Shown here: piece by piece, positions 1 to 7,693 of the stretch | Position numbering within the stretch: the first letter of the stretch is position 1 | Layout: each line of letters opens with the position of its first letter | NCBI GenBank assembly: GCA_964459205.1 | Contig: CAYWKJ010000007.1 | Location: 1-41,715, forward strand | Length of the DNA stretch: 41,715 nucleotides | Direction of reading: 5' to 3' | DNA from: JABJMC01 sp964459205 | GTDB taxonomy: Bacteria > Patescibacteriota > Gracilibacteria > UBA1369 > UBA12473 | The notes under the pieces: generated by a model | Database searches by the model: none | The model's input: the letters and a program-made list of their open reading frames with translations, nothing else | What the model was told of the DNA's origin: nothing | Translations under genes and position numbers: made by a program

Positions 1-65
1 CGCTAGCTTGAGGGGCTAGTGAGAACTATTTTCTCGTGGAGGTTCAAATCCTCTCCTGGGCACCA
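1..65 (+). tRNA. tRNA-Leu(GAG), 5' end missing
   Basis: This is the 3' part of a class II tRNA cut by the window edge. The anticodon arm has stem CTAGC (3-7) and GCTAG (15-19) around loop TTGAGGG, giving anticodon GAG. A long variable arm (GAGAA/TTCTC) follows, then a T arm with TTCAAAT, acceptor strand CCTGGGC (55-61), discriminator A62 and an encoded CCA (63-65). A73 together with the long variable arm fits leucine rather than serine. The D arm lies outside the window. Confidence 0.88.
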
Positions 66-324
66 TTTTCTCGCATGGGAAATGTTGTAGCTCGACAAGT
101 CTCGCTACATTCGGTAGAATCCTTGCGAATTGATTGAGGCGATTAGCCTGTCCGTGCGGACACTAGTACGTCCTCGCTTCAAATGTTCATTGAAAGAAAT
201 ATCAAACAGCTACGCTGTTGTTAGCCCCTCACTAAAAGACCCTTTGAAAAGCAAGCTTTTCTCGGGCCTTTAGTTCGGAGCTAAACACTACGTGTCTGAT
301 ATTTCTTCCCCACGTTCTCACTGT
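66..324. other. Structured spacer between two tRNA genes
   Basis: I find no plausible ORF here, but the spacer is rich in inverted repeats. Hairpin A pairs TGTAGC (86-91) with GCTACA (104-109), extendable with AATG/CATT. Hairpin B pairs TGTCC (149-153) with GGACA (158-162) around GTGC; flanking segments such as GAGG/CCTC and TTGA/TCAA can extend it. Hairpin C is a long imperfect inverted repeat from 194 to 307: the outer 11 nt AAGAAATATCA (194-204) pair exactly with 297-307, and the apex is GAAAAG/CTTTTC (246-261). It may be a processed spacer of the tRNA transcript, a structured RNA, or a degenerate palindromic element. No function can be assigned. Confidence 0.5.
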
Positions 325-401
325 GGGCGATTAGCTCAGTTGGCTAGAGCGTCTGGTTTACACCCAGAAGGTCACTGGTTCGAGTCCAGTATCGCCCACC
401 A
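325..401 (+). tRNA. tRNA-Val(UAC)
   Basis: A complete tRNA. Acceptor GGGCGAT (325-331) pairs with ATCGCCC (391-397), followed by discriminator A398 and encoded CCA (399-401). The D arm contains AGCTCAGTTGG. The anticodon stem TCTGG/CCAGA encloses loop TTTACAC, giving anticodon TAC (valine, GUN codons). The T loop is TTCGAGT. It is probably co-transcribed with the upstream tRNA-Leu and lies tail-to-tail with the minus-strand gene that ends at 418. Confidence 0.97.
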
Positions 402-417
402 GAGTTATATTTGGTGA

Positions 418-1443
418 TTAAAAAGTTTTGGGGAATTCAGCGTAAAATAATTGACTAGGTTCAGAATCGAACTCTGTTTCCCAGATTTCAAGAACTTCAG
501 TTAAGCTAACCCATTCGATGATGCCTTGTTCGGTATAGCTTTTGTAAACTTCAAGCTCTTCTTTAAAATTTTCAATATAGTCGTCTTCTTCGGAGAATAA
601 TTTTTGATCATTCATGATAGTAATGGTGTAGATTTGATCTTCTTCCAATTCACCTTGTTCCCATTTGTTTAATAGGTCATCTAAACCATCAAAATCACTA
701 CGATATCGCCCAATAACAGGGACGGCTGTGGGGTCATCTTTATAAAAATTTCCATTATTTTTTGGGCGCCAAATTCCTGAAATCCATAAGTTTTCTTCGT
801 TAACATGATTTAAAGTTCCACCGCCCCACATAGCCTCGGCCTGCCAGGTATAATCATAAACCCAGCCTTCAATTGGATTTTGTAGATAATTAACTTTCGA
901 TGATGAAGCTGGAGAAGCTACAAATCCTCCTGTTATTCCAGAAGGGGGGACTCCTAATTGTTCGATCAAGTAGGCCACATCTGCGTAATTATATTTAGTC
1001 TCATGAGCATGGGGGTCTACGGCAAATTCTAAGTTTTCATATAGCCAGAGGACAACATTTTTGCCACTGGTGGAAGGTGTGCCATTGTCATAAGCGGCCA
1101 CTGCTTGCAAGAAATTCCAGTCGGATTGAAAGTCATACATTACGTCTTCTTCATAAAGCATTTTGGCCATATCAACTAAACCTTCTCGGTAATACCAAAA
1201 AAGATCTTCATCTAAATAATCAGGTTGTTTTAGGCTGGGTTCTTCATTGTGACTTGCAATAGAAACATAAATTACTGGGCCAGTAGACTCATCTGAAGTA
1301 ATGGGGCTCTCAGGAGTTGAGTTATCTAAATTCTCTTCTACTGTTTGTGGTGCTCCCCAAAACGATAATCCAATGAAAAGGATGATCAAAAGTATTGACC
1401 ATAAAATTAAGTTTCTTGTTGTGGAATTTTTGGAGGATTTCAT
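418..1443 (-). CDS. Membrane-anchored protein, possible deacetylase-like TIM barrel
   Basis: A 341-residue protein with one N-terminal membrane segment (about residues 13-30, hydrophobic after a basic start) and an extracytoplasmic remainder. After an acidic linker comes a globular domain containing IYVSIASHNEEP, a DPHAHE motif near the middle, TGGF, and a C-terminal WVSLTEVLEIWE segment. The layout (strand ending in SHNE, then a His-rich DPHAHE loop) resembles the NodB/polysaccharide-deacetylase barrel and its uncharacterised relatives, with potential metal ligands in DPHAHE. That assignment is inference and no enzyme activity is certain. It follows its neighbour at 1455 by 11 nt on the same strand, so they probably form one operon. 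No Shine-Dalgarno sequence precedes the start. Confidence 0.6.
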   Translation of the reverse strand: MKSSKNSTTRNLILWSILLIILFIGLSFWGAPQTVEENLDNSTPESPITSDESTGPVIYVSIASHNEEPSLKQPDYLDEDLFWYYREGLVDMAKMLYEEDVMYDFQSDWNFLQAVAAYDNGTPSTSGKNVVLWLYENLEFAVDPHAHETKYNYADVAYLIEQLGVPPSGITGGFVASPASSSKVNYLQNPIEGWVYDYTWQAEAMWGGGTLNHVNEENLWISGIWRPKNNGNFYKDDPTAVPVIGRYRSDFDGLDDLLNKWEQGELEEDQIYTITIMNDQKLFSEEDDYIENFKEELEVYKSYTEQGIIEWVSLTEVLEIWETEFDSEPSQLFYAEFPKTF

Positions 1444-1454
1444 GTGAATCTGGG

Positions 1455-2471
1455 TTAAAAATTTTCAAGCATGATTTCCAAATCAAAAGCATTGATTGGA
1501 TAGTATATTTCTCTGTTTTCAGAAATATATTTTACAGTGGATTCGTATAATTGCCAGTGCTGGGCTTGTTCTTCCTCGGATAGAGGTGTTATGTCGGGTT
1601 CTAAGCTAAAAGGTGGTTGATTGGCGGTTTTTTTGGGGCCGTGTCCGTCCCACATAAAAGTCCATAGGGCACCATCAAGGTAAAAATCATTTTCGTGGTA
1701 TTTGATGCCAATAAATCGGCGCCCTGATGATGGTAAATCTTTAACCACTTCTTCGATTACTTTTGCCCCATCTTGGGTGTCTTCTGCGTAACCACTGAGT
1801 CTCAAATCATGGGTTTCTGGGCGCAGATAAAGGGTTTCATATAGCATTTCGCCAAGTATAATTTCGGATTTATGCTTCACCGCAAATATCGCTCCTTTTT
1901 CTTGGTAAATTCTGGTGGCGGTTTTCCCAATATCTCCGATTTCTTGCATGCCTACTATTTTTGGAGCATAGCCAATAAGCTCCTTTAGATATTCATATCC
2001 TCCTGGCTCATCGGTGGGCAGCCCAGTTGTAAAGTCCAAGGCATGTTCTTCGTATTCTAAAATAGTTGTATATAACTCTTCTTGATCCATAGATTTGATT
2101 CCTAGCCAATCAAATGATGGGTAATAGGGGGCCGGAGGGCGTACATGATAAGAAACTGCTACTACGGGAGATGTTATAAGGCGCTCCAAAAGTATTGGAT
2201 CATTTTTTATTATGTTTTGAGCAACTGGATCTGTTAAAAAAATATCTATTCCTACATCATAGGTTTCATGAATATCTAAAACGCGATTGATCGTTTCTAA
2301 GCTTTGCGTTGGAGAGGTTAACTCTTGAACATTAAGAGCAAATTCAACAAATATTTGGTTATCAGATGTATTAAGCACAGTTGTTTCTGGCTCCTCAAAA
2401 GGTTTTGCCCAGAAGGCAAATGCTAAAAAACCTAGTACTAATGGGATGGAAAAGTACTTTAGTCGAGTCAT
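1455..2471 (-). CDS. Signal-anchored protein related in layout to its downstream neighbour
   Basis: A 338-residue protein with an N-terminal signal anchor (about residues 6-22, ending FAFWAKPFEEP). The exported part starts with IFVEFALNVQE and contains VSYHVRPPAPYYPS, GIKYHENDFYLDG and a C-terminal INAFDLEIMLENF. The gene before 418 has the same architecture, so the two look like a functional pair or diverged paralogues. A divergent polysaccharide-deacetylase/TIM-barrel fold is possible from the His-containing strand ends, but the classical DD motif is absent. The start codon at 2471 is preceded by GGGGAT rather than a clear Shine-Dalgarno sequence. No reliable promoter was found. Confidence 0.55.
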   Translation of the reverse strand: MTRLKYFSIPLVLGFLAFAFWAKPFEEPETTVLNTSDNQIFVEFALNVQELTSPTQSLETINRVLDIHETYDVGIDIFLTDPVAQNIIKNDPILLERLITSPVVAVSYHVRPPAPYYPSFDWLGIKSMDQEELYTTILEYEEHALDFTTGLPTDEPGGYEYLKELIGYAPKIVGMQEIGDIGKTATRIYQEKGAIFAVKHKSEIILGEMLYETLYLRPETHDLRLSGYAEDTQDGAKVIEEVVKDLPSSGRRFIGIKYHENDFYLDGALWTFMWDGHGPKKTANQPPFSLEPDITPLSEEEQAQHWQLYESTVKYISENREIYYPINAFDLEIMLENF

Positions 2472-2541
2472 ATCCCCATTAAAGCATGTTCTAATTTAAA
2501 ATCTATATGATTTTAAGGATAATCATTAATGGGTGTTTATA

Positions 2542-2570
2542 AAAAAGGCGCCTAATTTAGACGCCTTTTT
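2542..2570. terminator. Intrinsic terminator, usable in both directions
   Basis: AAAAAGGCG (2542-2550) pairs with CGCCTTTTT (2562-2570) around an 11-nt loop. The flanking A and T runs allow termination on either strand. On the minus strand it would end the transcript of the sigma-region-4/HARE-HTH gene (stop at 2590) and insulate the pair at 418-2471. Confidence 0.8.
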
Positions 2571-2589
2571 AAATTTACGTGAGTTTTAC

Positions 2590-3663
2590 CTAGGCCAACG
2601 CATATCGATCACCTTCTAAACTCTTGATGCGAGCATCGTTTTTGAGGTTTAGGTAGATAGTAATTTTTTTAACTTGGCGTTGCTTGAGTACTTCTTTCAT
2701 GATTTCTTCGCGAGTGCGTGGTTTGCCGTCTTTTAGAATCGCGGCAATAACATCACTCACTGTGCCTGGCTCATAACCCCATTTGTCGAGGGCGTAAATA
2801 CCACGGCCAATCAAAACAAAGTGTTCGTTGCGAATAAGTTCGTTGTGCACAGCTTGAACATTGATTGTTTTATGATCGAATTTGGATTCACGGATTTTAT
2901 TGGCAATATCTACAAAATGAAGTGGCTTGTGTTCGCGTTCTAAGATGAAATTAATCTTATCACGGAGCGTGCGTGGGTTAATGTGACGCCATTCTTTGAG
3001 TCCAATACCTTCTTTAACAAATTTAGTGCGCTTTCCAATTTCTAATACAGAAATTACTAAGCTTTCAGGGATGTCTTCTCCGAGATCTTTAAGGACCATT
3101 TTGGTGATAGTCTCAACTGGAATAACATTGGTCTTTTTTTCGAGAACGCTGTATCCAAGAGCACTAACTTTGCGAACCATTGGTAGGCTTACAGTGTTAA
3201 AGCGCCAGTGTGGTTCAAAATCTAGAGTGTTGCTGGCCTTAATAAGGTCTGGATCGAGTGCTAATGAAAGCTTAATTTCGTTAGCTTCGGTTGGGGAGAC
3301 ATTTTTTAAGGTGCTCAGGATAATACTAACGAGCTTTTTCTCGATAAGTAGGCCTCCATGCTTTTTGATAATGCTTTTGCCAAGCTCATTAACGATTTTA
3401 AGATTGGTATTAAAAGCGTTTCTCTTAAGTTTTTTGAGCGCGTTTTTTTCGATTTGGCGAATACGTTCACGAGTTACGCCATAGTGCTTTCCAATAGCCT
3501 CGAGAGTTCTTTTTGAATCAGTGCTAATGGAGAAGCGATGTTTTATAATGAATTTTTCTTTTTCAGAAAGAACAAGAAGTAGTTTCTCGACGATCTCTTT
3601 CAGATTAAGATTAGTGGTAGCAGCTCCACTAGTAGCGAATGTAATGGGAGGTTCGCTGGACAT
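2590..3663 (-). CDS. Sigma-70 region 4 / HARE-HTH regulatory protein
   Basis: A 357-residue DNA-binding protein. Residues 33-82 match sigma-70 region 4, including RTLEAIGKHYGVTRERIRQIE, the helix-turn-helix that in sigma factors contacts the -35 element. No region 2 is present. A helical middle part (about 83-230) is unassigned. Residues 232-295 resemble a HARE-HTH domain (LRDKINFILEREHKPLHF...LIGRGIYAL), the winged fold of the RNA polymerase delta subunit RpoE. Residues 301-356 look like another small winged helix. Inference: an RNA-polymerase-associated accessory regulator rather than a complete sigma factor. It stands alone, with a terminator downstream and an 80-nt upstream gap. Confidence 0.75.
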   Translation of the reverse strand: MSSEPPITFATSGAATTNLNLKEIVEKLLLVLSEKEKFIIKHRFSISTDSKRTLEAIGKHYGVTRERIRQIEKNALKKLKRNAFNTNLKIVNELGKSIIKKHGGLLIEKKLVSIILSTLKNVSPTEANEIKLSLALDPDLIKASNTLDFEPHWRFNTVSLPMVRKVSALGYSVLEKKTNVIPVETITKMVLKDLGEDIPESLVISVLEIGKRTKFVKEGIGLKEWRHINPRTLRDKINFILEREHKPLHFVDIANKIRESKFDHKTINVQAVHNELIRNEHFVLIGRGIYALDKWGYEPGTVSDVIAAILKDGKPRTREEIMKEVLKQRQVKKITIYLNLKNDARIKSLEGDRYALA

Positions 3664-3743
3664 GTTTGGGAGGTGTTATATGCTAAAAGTATTGCTAAAC
3701 TAGCACATAAATTATATTGAGTAAAGATTTTCGAATGGAGAAA

Positions 3744-4439
3744 TTATTTTATGGCTTGGGCTTGCCCATCCTTAGATATTAGCTTGTAGCCGACCATTGG
3801 CACGGTTTTGATCATTTTTTGTTTTTGGTGATGGTCGATTTTTTTACGCAACCGATTGATGTGTACGTCTACGGTGTTGCTAAGTATGGTTGTGTTCCGG
3901 TCCCAGACCGTATCCAATAAAAAAGTGCGCGTTAAAGGGCGATTCACATTACGCATTAAGCACTCCAATAGAGAAAATTCTTTATTACGGAGATTGTGTT
4001 GTTTATTAGCGCGGCAGACTTCTTTGGTTTCTAGATCCATTTTTAGATCACCTACTTTTAGATGAGCGTTGGTAGTTTTTGGGGATTCGTTGGCTTGAAT
4101 GGTTTTGATTGTTTTGGTGAGTTCTGTAAGGGAATGGCGGTTATTAGTTAGGCGAATTAGAGGATACTTAATAAGTTGAAGGCGGATAGCTGGTGGTGGG
4201 GGAGTTTGGTGAGCAATAATAATGGGGACTTGCCCAAGAGGATGTAAGATTTCGAGCAATTTGGGAAAAGGGGGGAAAGACCAAGTTTTTATGGGAATAA
4301 CTAGAGAGTCGTATTGGTTGTACCAAATTTTAGTGAGATTTTCGGGTTGGCAAGTGTCAGCGGAAATGTTTTCGTAGCGAAGATTTCGTTGAATAAATCG
4401 AGCTTGAAGTGTATGGAAATTAACAATTAACACATGCAT
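3744..4439 (-). CDS. OmpR/PhoB-type response regulator with degenerate receiver
   Basis: Translated from ATG at 4439 it has 231 residues, normal for this family. A longer frame to 4601 exists, but a good promoter (4467-4496) lies inside it, so the short start is chosen. The receiver-like half begins MHVLIVNFHT, where the acidic pair after the first strand is missing. The phosphoacceptor strand reads YDSLVIP, with proline (P49) where aspartate is expected, and there is no K-P switch motif. The C-terminal half (about 142-225) is a clear winged helix (NTVDVHINRLRKKI, VPMVGYKL). It probably works without phosphorylation. No histidine kinase lies nearby. It is divergent from the TrmB-like regulator. 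Confidence 0.82.
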   Translation of the reverse strand: MHVLIVNFHTLQARFIQRNLRYENISADTCQPENLTKIWYNQYDSLVIPIKTWSFPPFPKLLEILHPLGQVPIIIAHQTPPPPAIRLQLIKYPLIRLTNNRHSLTELTKTIKTIQANESPKTTNAHLKVGDLKMDLETKEVCRANKQHNLRNKEFSLLECLMRNVNRPLTRTFLLDTVWDRNTTILSNTVDVHINRLRKKIDHHQKQKMIKTVPMVGYKLISKDGQAQAIK

Positions 4440-4466
4440 GGGATGGAGGGTTAAAGTGGGCTTTTG

Positions 4467-4496
4467 AGTATGAGAGTCAAAGTATGTGGCTGTCAA
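4467..4496 (-). promoter_or_regulatory. Promoter of the response regulator gene
   Basis: Minus strand: -35 TTGACA (4491-4496), 18-nt spacer, -10 CATACT (4467-4472). Transcription would start near 4459, about 20 nt before the ATG at 4439. This rules out the 4601 start. Confidence 0.65.
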
Positions 4497-4623
4497 AAAA
4501 TCTTGCGAGTTTGGGTGCTTTCGAATTTGGAGATGGTTATTTTTCAGGAGAGGATGTGAGTTTTCTTCTGTTGATGTGAATTCGACGTCAAACCATTTCA
4601 AATCCTTAAGCTGCCCAAAAGAC

Positions 4624-4651
4624 TTGACTTTTTTTAAAAAGTTACTATACT
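4624..4651 (+). promoter_or_regulatory. Promoter of the TrmB-like regulator
   Basis: -35 TTGACT (4624-4629), 16-nt spacer, -10 TATACT (4646-4651). The predicted start near 4658 leaves a 5' leader of about 22 nt to the ATG at 4681. It diverges from the response-regulator promoter about 130 bp away, leaving room for shared operators. Confidence 0.75.
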
Positions 4652-4680
4652 TAGAACCTTTATCCTCTCAACCTCCCCTC

Positions 4681-5424
4681 ATGCTAGAAGCAGAGTTAAT
4701 TGCTTTCGGCTTGAGCCCCAAGGAAGCGAAAGTTTATATTTCAGCCCTGGAGCTCGGAGAAGCGTCGGCCAGTCAAATAGCCACACATAGTGGTGAGCCA
4801 CGCCTTTCGACTTATTCAGTATTAAATCGTTTGCAAAAGAGGCGGTTTGTAACCTGTTATCAAAAGAAAAGAGTGCGTATTTATCGGGTAGCATCACCGG
4901 ATTCATTCTTAAAGCACTGTGATGAACAAATTTTGACAATTAAAGCCAAAAGAGACCGATTGGAGAATTTTTTACCAGAACTTAAGACTTATTTATCAAA
5001 GAATGGAGACTTGGCCGGGGGTGGTCATATTCGTTTTATTAAAGATCATCATTTGTTTGAGCGTCGCTGCGCTGAGTCTTTAAAAAAATCAAATGATTGG
5101 TTGGTGATACAAGATGCCAAGCATTTTCATATTTTTAGGGGGCTTTTTAAGCAGGCACAGGTGACGCCACGTGTGATTTTGCCACTTTCCGAACAGCGAC
5201 ATTTGGCCCGACAGACAGCGGGGATGAAGGTTAGATATGTTCCAGACAGTCGTCTTTCTGGTGATGTTCATGTCATGATTATTGGAAAAAGAGTTATGTT
5301 TGTTTTGGAGGATGAGCCGCAGTTTTCAGCGGTAGAGATTGAGTATGCACCGATTTCAGAAATGCTGCGGGTAATGTTTTTGTTACTTTTCAAGATGGAC
5401 TTCTTCCCAGAGGAGAAGGTATAA
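4681..5424 (+). CDS. TrmB-family transcriptional regulator
   Basis: A 247-residue protein. Residues 1-70 are a winged helix of the TrmB type (MLEAELIAFGLSPKEAKVYI, then an ALELGEASASQIA helix, and YSVLNRLQKRRFV as the recognition part). A basic linker helix follows (about 80-105). The C-terminal domain (about 118-247) has alternating strands and helices like TrmB effector domains, without recognisable sugar-binding residues. An upstream in-frame extension exists but is excluded by the promoter at 4624-4651. The stop codon TAA overlaps an ATG at 5424 and also lies within the TATAAT of the next gene's probable promoter. The effector ligand is unknown. Confidence 0.8.
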   Translation: MLEAELIAFGLSPKEAKVYISALELGEASASQIATHSGEPRLSTYSVLNRLQKRRFVTCYQKKRVRIYRVASPDSFLKHCDEQILTIKAKRDRLENFLPELKTYLSKNGDLAGGGHIRFIKDHHLFERRCAESLKKSNDWLVIQDAKHFHIFRGLFKQAQVTPRVILPLSEQRHLARQTAGMKVRYVPDSRLSGDVHVMIIGKRVMFVLEDEPQFSAVEIEYAPISEMLRVMFLLLFKMDFFPEEKV

Positions 5425-5425
5425 T
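5396..5425 (+). promoter_or_regulatory. Possible promoter for the DUF3467 gene
   Basis: A perfect -10 TATAAT (5420-5425) lies 18 nt after TGGACT (5396-5401), over the end of the TrmB gene. The start near 5432 would precede the ATG at 5457 by about 25 nt. The -35 match is moderate. Confidence 0.5.
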
Positions 5426-5456
5426 GCGCCTGAAATTATTCTTAATATATTTTATT

Positions 5457-5753
5457 ATGGCAGATCAGAAAGGTGACGATGCGGCTAAGGCCAAAAATCC
5501 ACAGGTCCAATTAAAAGTTCCTGAAGATCAACAACAGGGCGTTTATGCAAATGCGGTTTCTGTAAATTTAAATCAGAATGAGGTTATTGTGGACTTTGGT
5601 TACATTATGCCTAATGTTAAACCAACTTCGATTAAGGTTGTAAGTCGTGTAAATATGACTCACCGGACTGCTGAATCGTTTTTGAAGGTTCTTCAAAACG
5701 CGGTTTTGGACTGGCGCAACAAGCAAAAGGAGATTGAAGATGCCGAAGCTTAA
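5457..5753 (+). CDS. DUF3467 family protein
   Basis: A 98-residue cytosolic protein. After a short charged N-terminus it matches the DUF3467 pattern: YANAVSVNLNQNEVIVDFGY, then VVSRVNMTHRTAESFLKVLQNAVLDWRNKQ. The family is small, widespread in bacteria and archaea, and of unknown function. An in-frame ATG at 5424 would add a hydrophobic MRLKLFLIYFI tail, but it sits on the -10 box. The ATG at 5457 gives the usual family start and is preferred. It heads a tight group with dtd (gap 11 nt) and glyS. Confidence 0.85.
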   Translation: MADQKGDDAAKAKNPQVQLKVPEDQQQGVYANAVSVNLNQNEVIVDFGYIMPNVKPTSIKVVSRVNMTHRTAESFLKVLQNAVLDWRNKQKEIEDAEA

Positions 5754-5764
5754 AAACTTGATTT

Positions 5765-6202
5765 ATGCGAGTCCTCCTTCAGCGCGTTGAATCAGCCAGT
5801 GTTTCGGTTGATGATAAGGTTGTGGGCCAAGTGGGCCCAGGACTTTTGCTGTTAGTTGGGGTGACGCATGAGGATACCGAGAAGCAAGCCATTGCTTTGG
5901 CGGAAAAAGCAGCTAATTTGCGGATTTTTTCCGATGATGAAGAAAAAATGAACCTTTCTTTATTAGATGTTGAGGGTGAGGCTTTAGTGGTCTCGCAGTT
6001 CACACTTTATGGTGACTGTCGAAAAGGTCGGCGGCCAGCTTTTACAGAAGCTGCTCCTCCTGATAGAGCTAATGAGTTGTATTTAAAATTTGTTGATCAT
6101 TTAAAATCTCTTGGCGTTAAGGTCGAGACCGGCCAATTCCAGGCCATGATGAAAATTTCCTTGATTAATGATGGCCCAGTCACTTTAATGTTAGAGAATT
6201 AA
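5765..6202 (+). CDS. dtd: D-aminoacyl-tRNA deacylase
   Basis: A 145-residue protein of the usual Dtd length. It hydrolyses D-amino acids (and glycine mischarged on tRNA-Ala) from tRNA, a chirality proofreading step in the cytosol. It carries the two family signatures: SQFTLYGDCRKGRRPAF with the catalytic-site SQFTL (residues about 78-82), and NDGPVTL near the C-terminus, corresponding to the NxGPVT motif. It sits 9 nt upstream of glyS, a sensible pairing because Dtd acts on glycyl-tRNA mischarging as well as on D-aminoacyl-tRNAs. No Shine-Dalgarno sequence is seen. Confidence 0.95.
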   Translation: MRVLLQRVESASVSVDDKVVGQVGPGLLLLVGVTHEDTEKQAIALAEKAANLRIFSDDEEKMNLSLLDVEGEALVVSQFTLYGDCRKGRRPAFTEAAPPDRANELYLKFVDHLKSLGVKVETGQFQAMMKISLINDGPVTLMLEN

Positions 6203-6211
6203 CCAAATATT

Positions 6212-7582
6212 ATGTCTGATGATTTAATGCAAAAAATTGTTTCTCTATGTAAGCGCCGTGGATTTGTTTTCCCCGGGTCTGATATTTATGGGGGATTGGC
6301 CAATACTTGGGATTATGCGCCGCTTGGCACAGAACTCAAAAAAAATATTGCTGATGCTTGGTGGAAGTTTTTTGTAAGTGATCGATTGGATATGGTGGGA
6401 TTAGATGCGGCGATTTTGATGAATCCTAAAGTTTGGCAGGCGAGTGGACACGTGGAGAATTTTAATGATGCGCAGGTTGATTGTAAGGAGTGTAAGGCTC
6501 GTCACCGCGCGGATCATTTGATTGAAGATGCTATGCCCGACACAAAAGTTGAGGGCTTGACTACAAAAGAGCTTACAAAAATTATCAAAGACAATGGCAT
6601 CAAATGTCCTAAATGCGGGAATAAAAAATTCACTGACGCCCGAGTTTTTAACCTGTTATTTGAGACTTCGATTGGTTCGGTGCAGGATGAAAGTAGTACG
6701 GTTTATTTGCGTGGCGAGCTTGCCCAAGGAATGTTTGTTAATTTTAAGACAATTCAAGAATCAATGCGCAAAAAAATACCTTTTGGGATTGCGCAAACTG
6801 GTCGTTGTTTCCGTAACGAAATTACGCCCGGGAATTTTATTTTTCGGACATTAGAGTTTGATTTGATGGAATTTGAATACTTTATTCATGAAAGTGAATG
6901 GAAAAAGCAGTTTGAATATTGGCTTGATGAAATGCATCGCTGGGTTGAGTTTATTGGTTTAGACAAGGAGAAAACTCGGGTGCGCGAACATACCGCAGAT
7001 GAACTCTCACACTATTCTAAGCGAACTGTAGATATTGAATACGAAACGCCGTTTGGCTGGAAAGAGATGTATGGATTGGCTTACCGCACTGATTTTGATC
7101 TTAAAAACCACATGGAGAAGAGTGGTCAAAGCATGGAGTATTTGGATCCATATACCAATGAAAAGTATATCCCACATGTGGTTGAACCAACCTTTGGTTT
7201 GAGTCGAACCGTTTTAATGACCCTGCTTAGTGCTTACGATGAGGAAGAAGTTGAGGGTGAAACTCGTGTTGTAATGCGATTTGCCAAGCATTTGGCGCCA
7301 TACAAGGTTGCTGTTTTGCCGCTTTCCAATAAGTTAATTGATGATGCCAAGAAAGTTTGGGAGCTATTATCTCCACATATGGCCGTTGATTTTGATACTA
7401 CTGGCTCAATTGGTAAACGTTATCGACGTCAGGACGAAATTGGGACGCCTTATTGCGTGACTTTTGACTTTGATTCCTTGGAAGATGCGAGTGTAACAAT
7501 CCGTGATCGTGATTCTATGGAGCAGGAAAGAGTTAAAATAAGCGAACTTTTGGCTATAGTAAGCGAAAAACTAGCAATTTAG
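6212..7582 (+). CDS. glyS: Glycyl-tRNA synthetase, class II homodimeric type
   Basis: A 456-residue enzyme that charges tRNA-Gly with glycine using ATP. It is of the alpha2 (eukaryote/archaea/Gram-positive) type, not the alpha2beta2 GlyQ/GlyS type. The N-terminus has RRGFVFPGSDIYGGLANTWD. A zinc-ribbon-like insertion with two Cys pairs (CKEC, CPKCG) lies at about 90-140. Class II motif 2 appears at TGRCFRNEITPGNFIFRTLE and motif 3 at EPTFGLSRTVL. The C-terminal anticodon-binding domain starts at APYKVAVLPLSN. It is the last gene of the dtd group, followed by a hairpin at 7583-7604. Confidence 0.96.
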   Translation: MSDDLMQKIVSLCKRRGFVFPGSDIYGGLANTWDYAPLGTELKKNIADAWWKFFVSDRLDMVGLDAAILMNPKVWQASGHVENFNDAQVDCKECKARHRADHLIEDAMPDTKVEGLTTKELTKIIKDNGIKCPKCGNKKFTDARVFNLLFETSIGSVQDESSTVYLRGELAQGMFVNFKTIQESMRKKIPFGIAQTGRCFRNEITPGNFIFRTLEFDLMEFEYFIHESEWKKQFEYWLDEMHRWVEFIGLDKEKTRVREHTADELSHYSKRTVDIEYETPFGWKEMYGLAYRTDFDLKNHMEKSGQSMEYLDPYTNEKYIPHVVEPTFGLSRTVLMTLLSAYDEEEVEGETRVVMRFAKHLAPYKVAVLPLSNKLIDDAKKVWELLSPHMAVDFDTTGSIGKRYRRQDEIGTPYCVTFDFDSLEDASVTIRDRDSMEQERVKISELLAIVSEKLAI

Positions 7583-7604
7583 GCAAAAAACAACTTTTTT
7601 TTGC
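7583..7604 (+). terminator. Weak AT-rich terminator hairpin after glyS
   Basis: GCAAAAAA (7583-7590) can pair with TTTTTTGC (7597-7604) around a short loop that starts the T run. GC content is low and there is no T run after the stem, so it is only a candidate terminator between glyS and the next unit. Confidence 0.4.
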
Positions 7605-7640
7605 GGCAAGGGCTCTTTTGCTGCAGCTATTCCTAACAGG

Positions 7641-7669
7641 TTGTCCAATCTGTTATTTTATGCTAAAAT
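7641..7669 (+). promoter_or_regulatory. Promoter of the VirD4-like ATPase gene
   Basis: -35 TTGTCC (7641-7646), 17-nt spacer, -10 TAAAAT (7664-7669) with an upstream TGC that gives an extended -10. The start near 7676 leaves about 18 nt to the ATG at 7694. Confidence 0.65.
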
Positions 7670-7693
7670 ATATAGAATTTTAAAACGTTTTAA

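Noticed and set aside
4440..4601. N-terminal extension of the response regulator
   Set aside because: A TTGACA/CATACT promoter lies inside it and the receiver-like domain starts at 4439.
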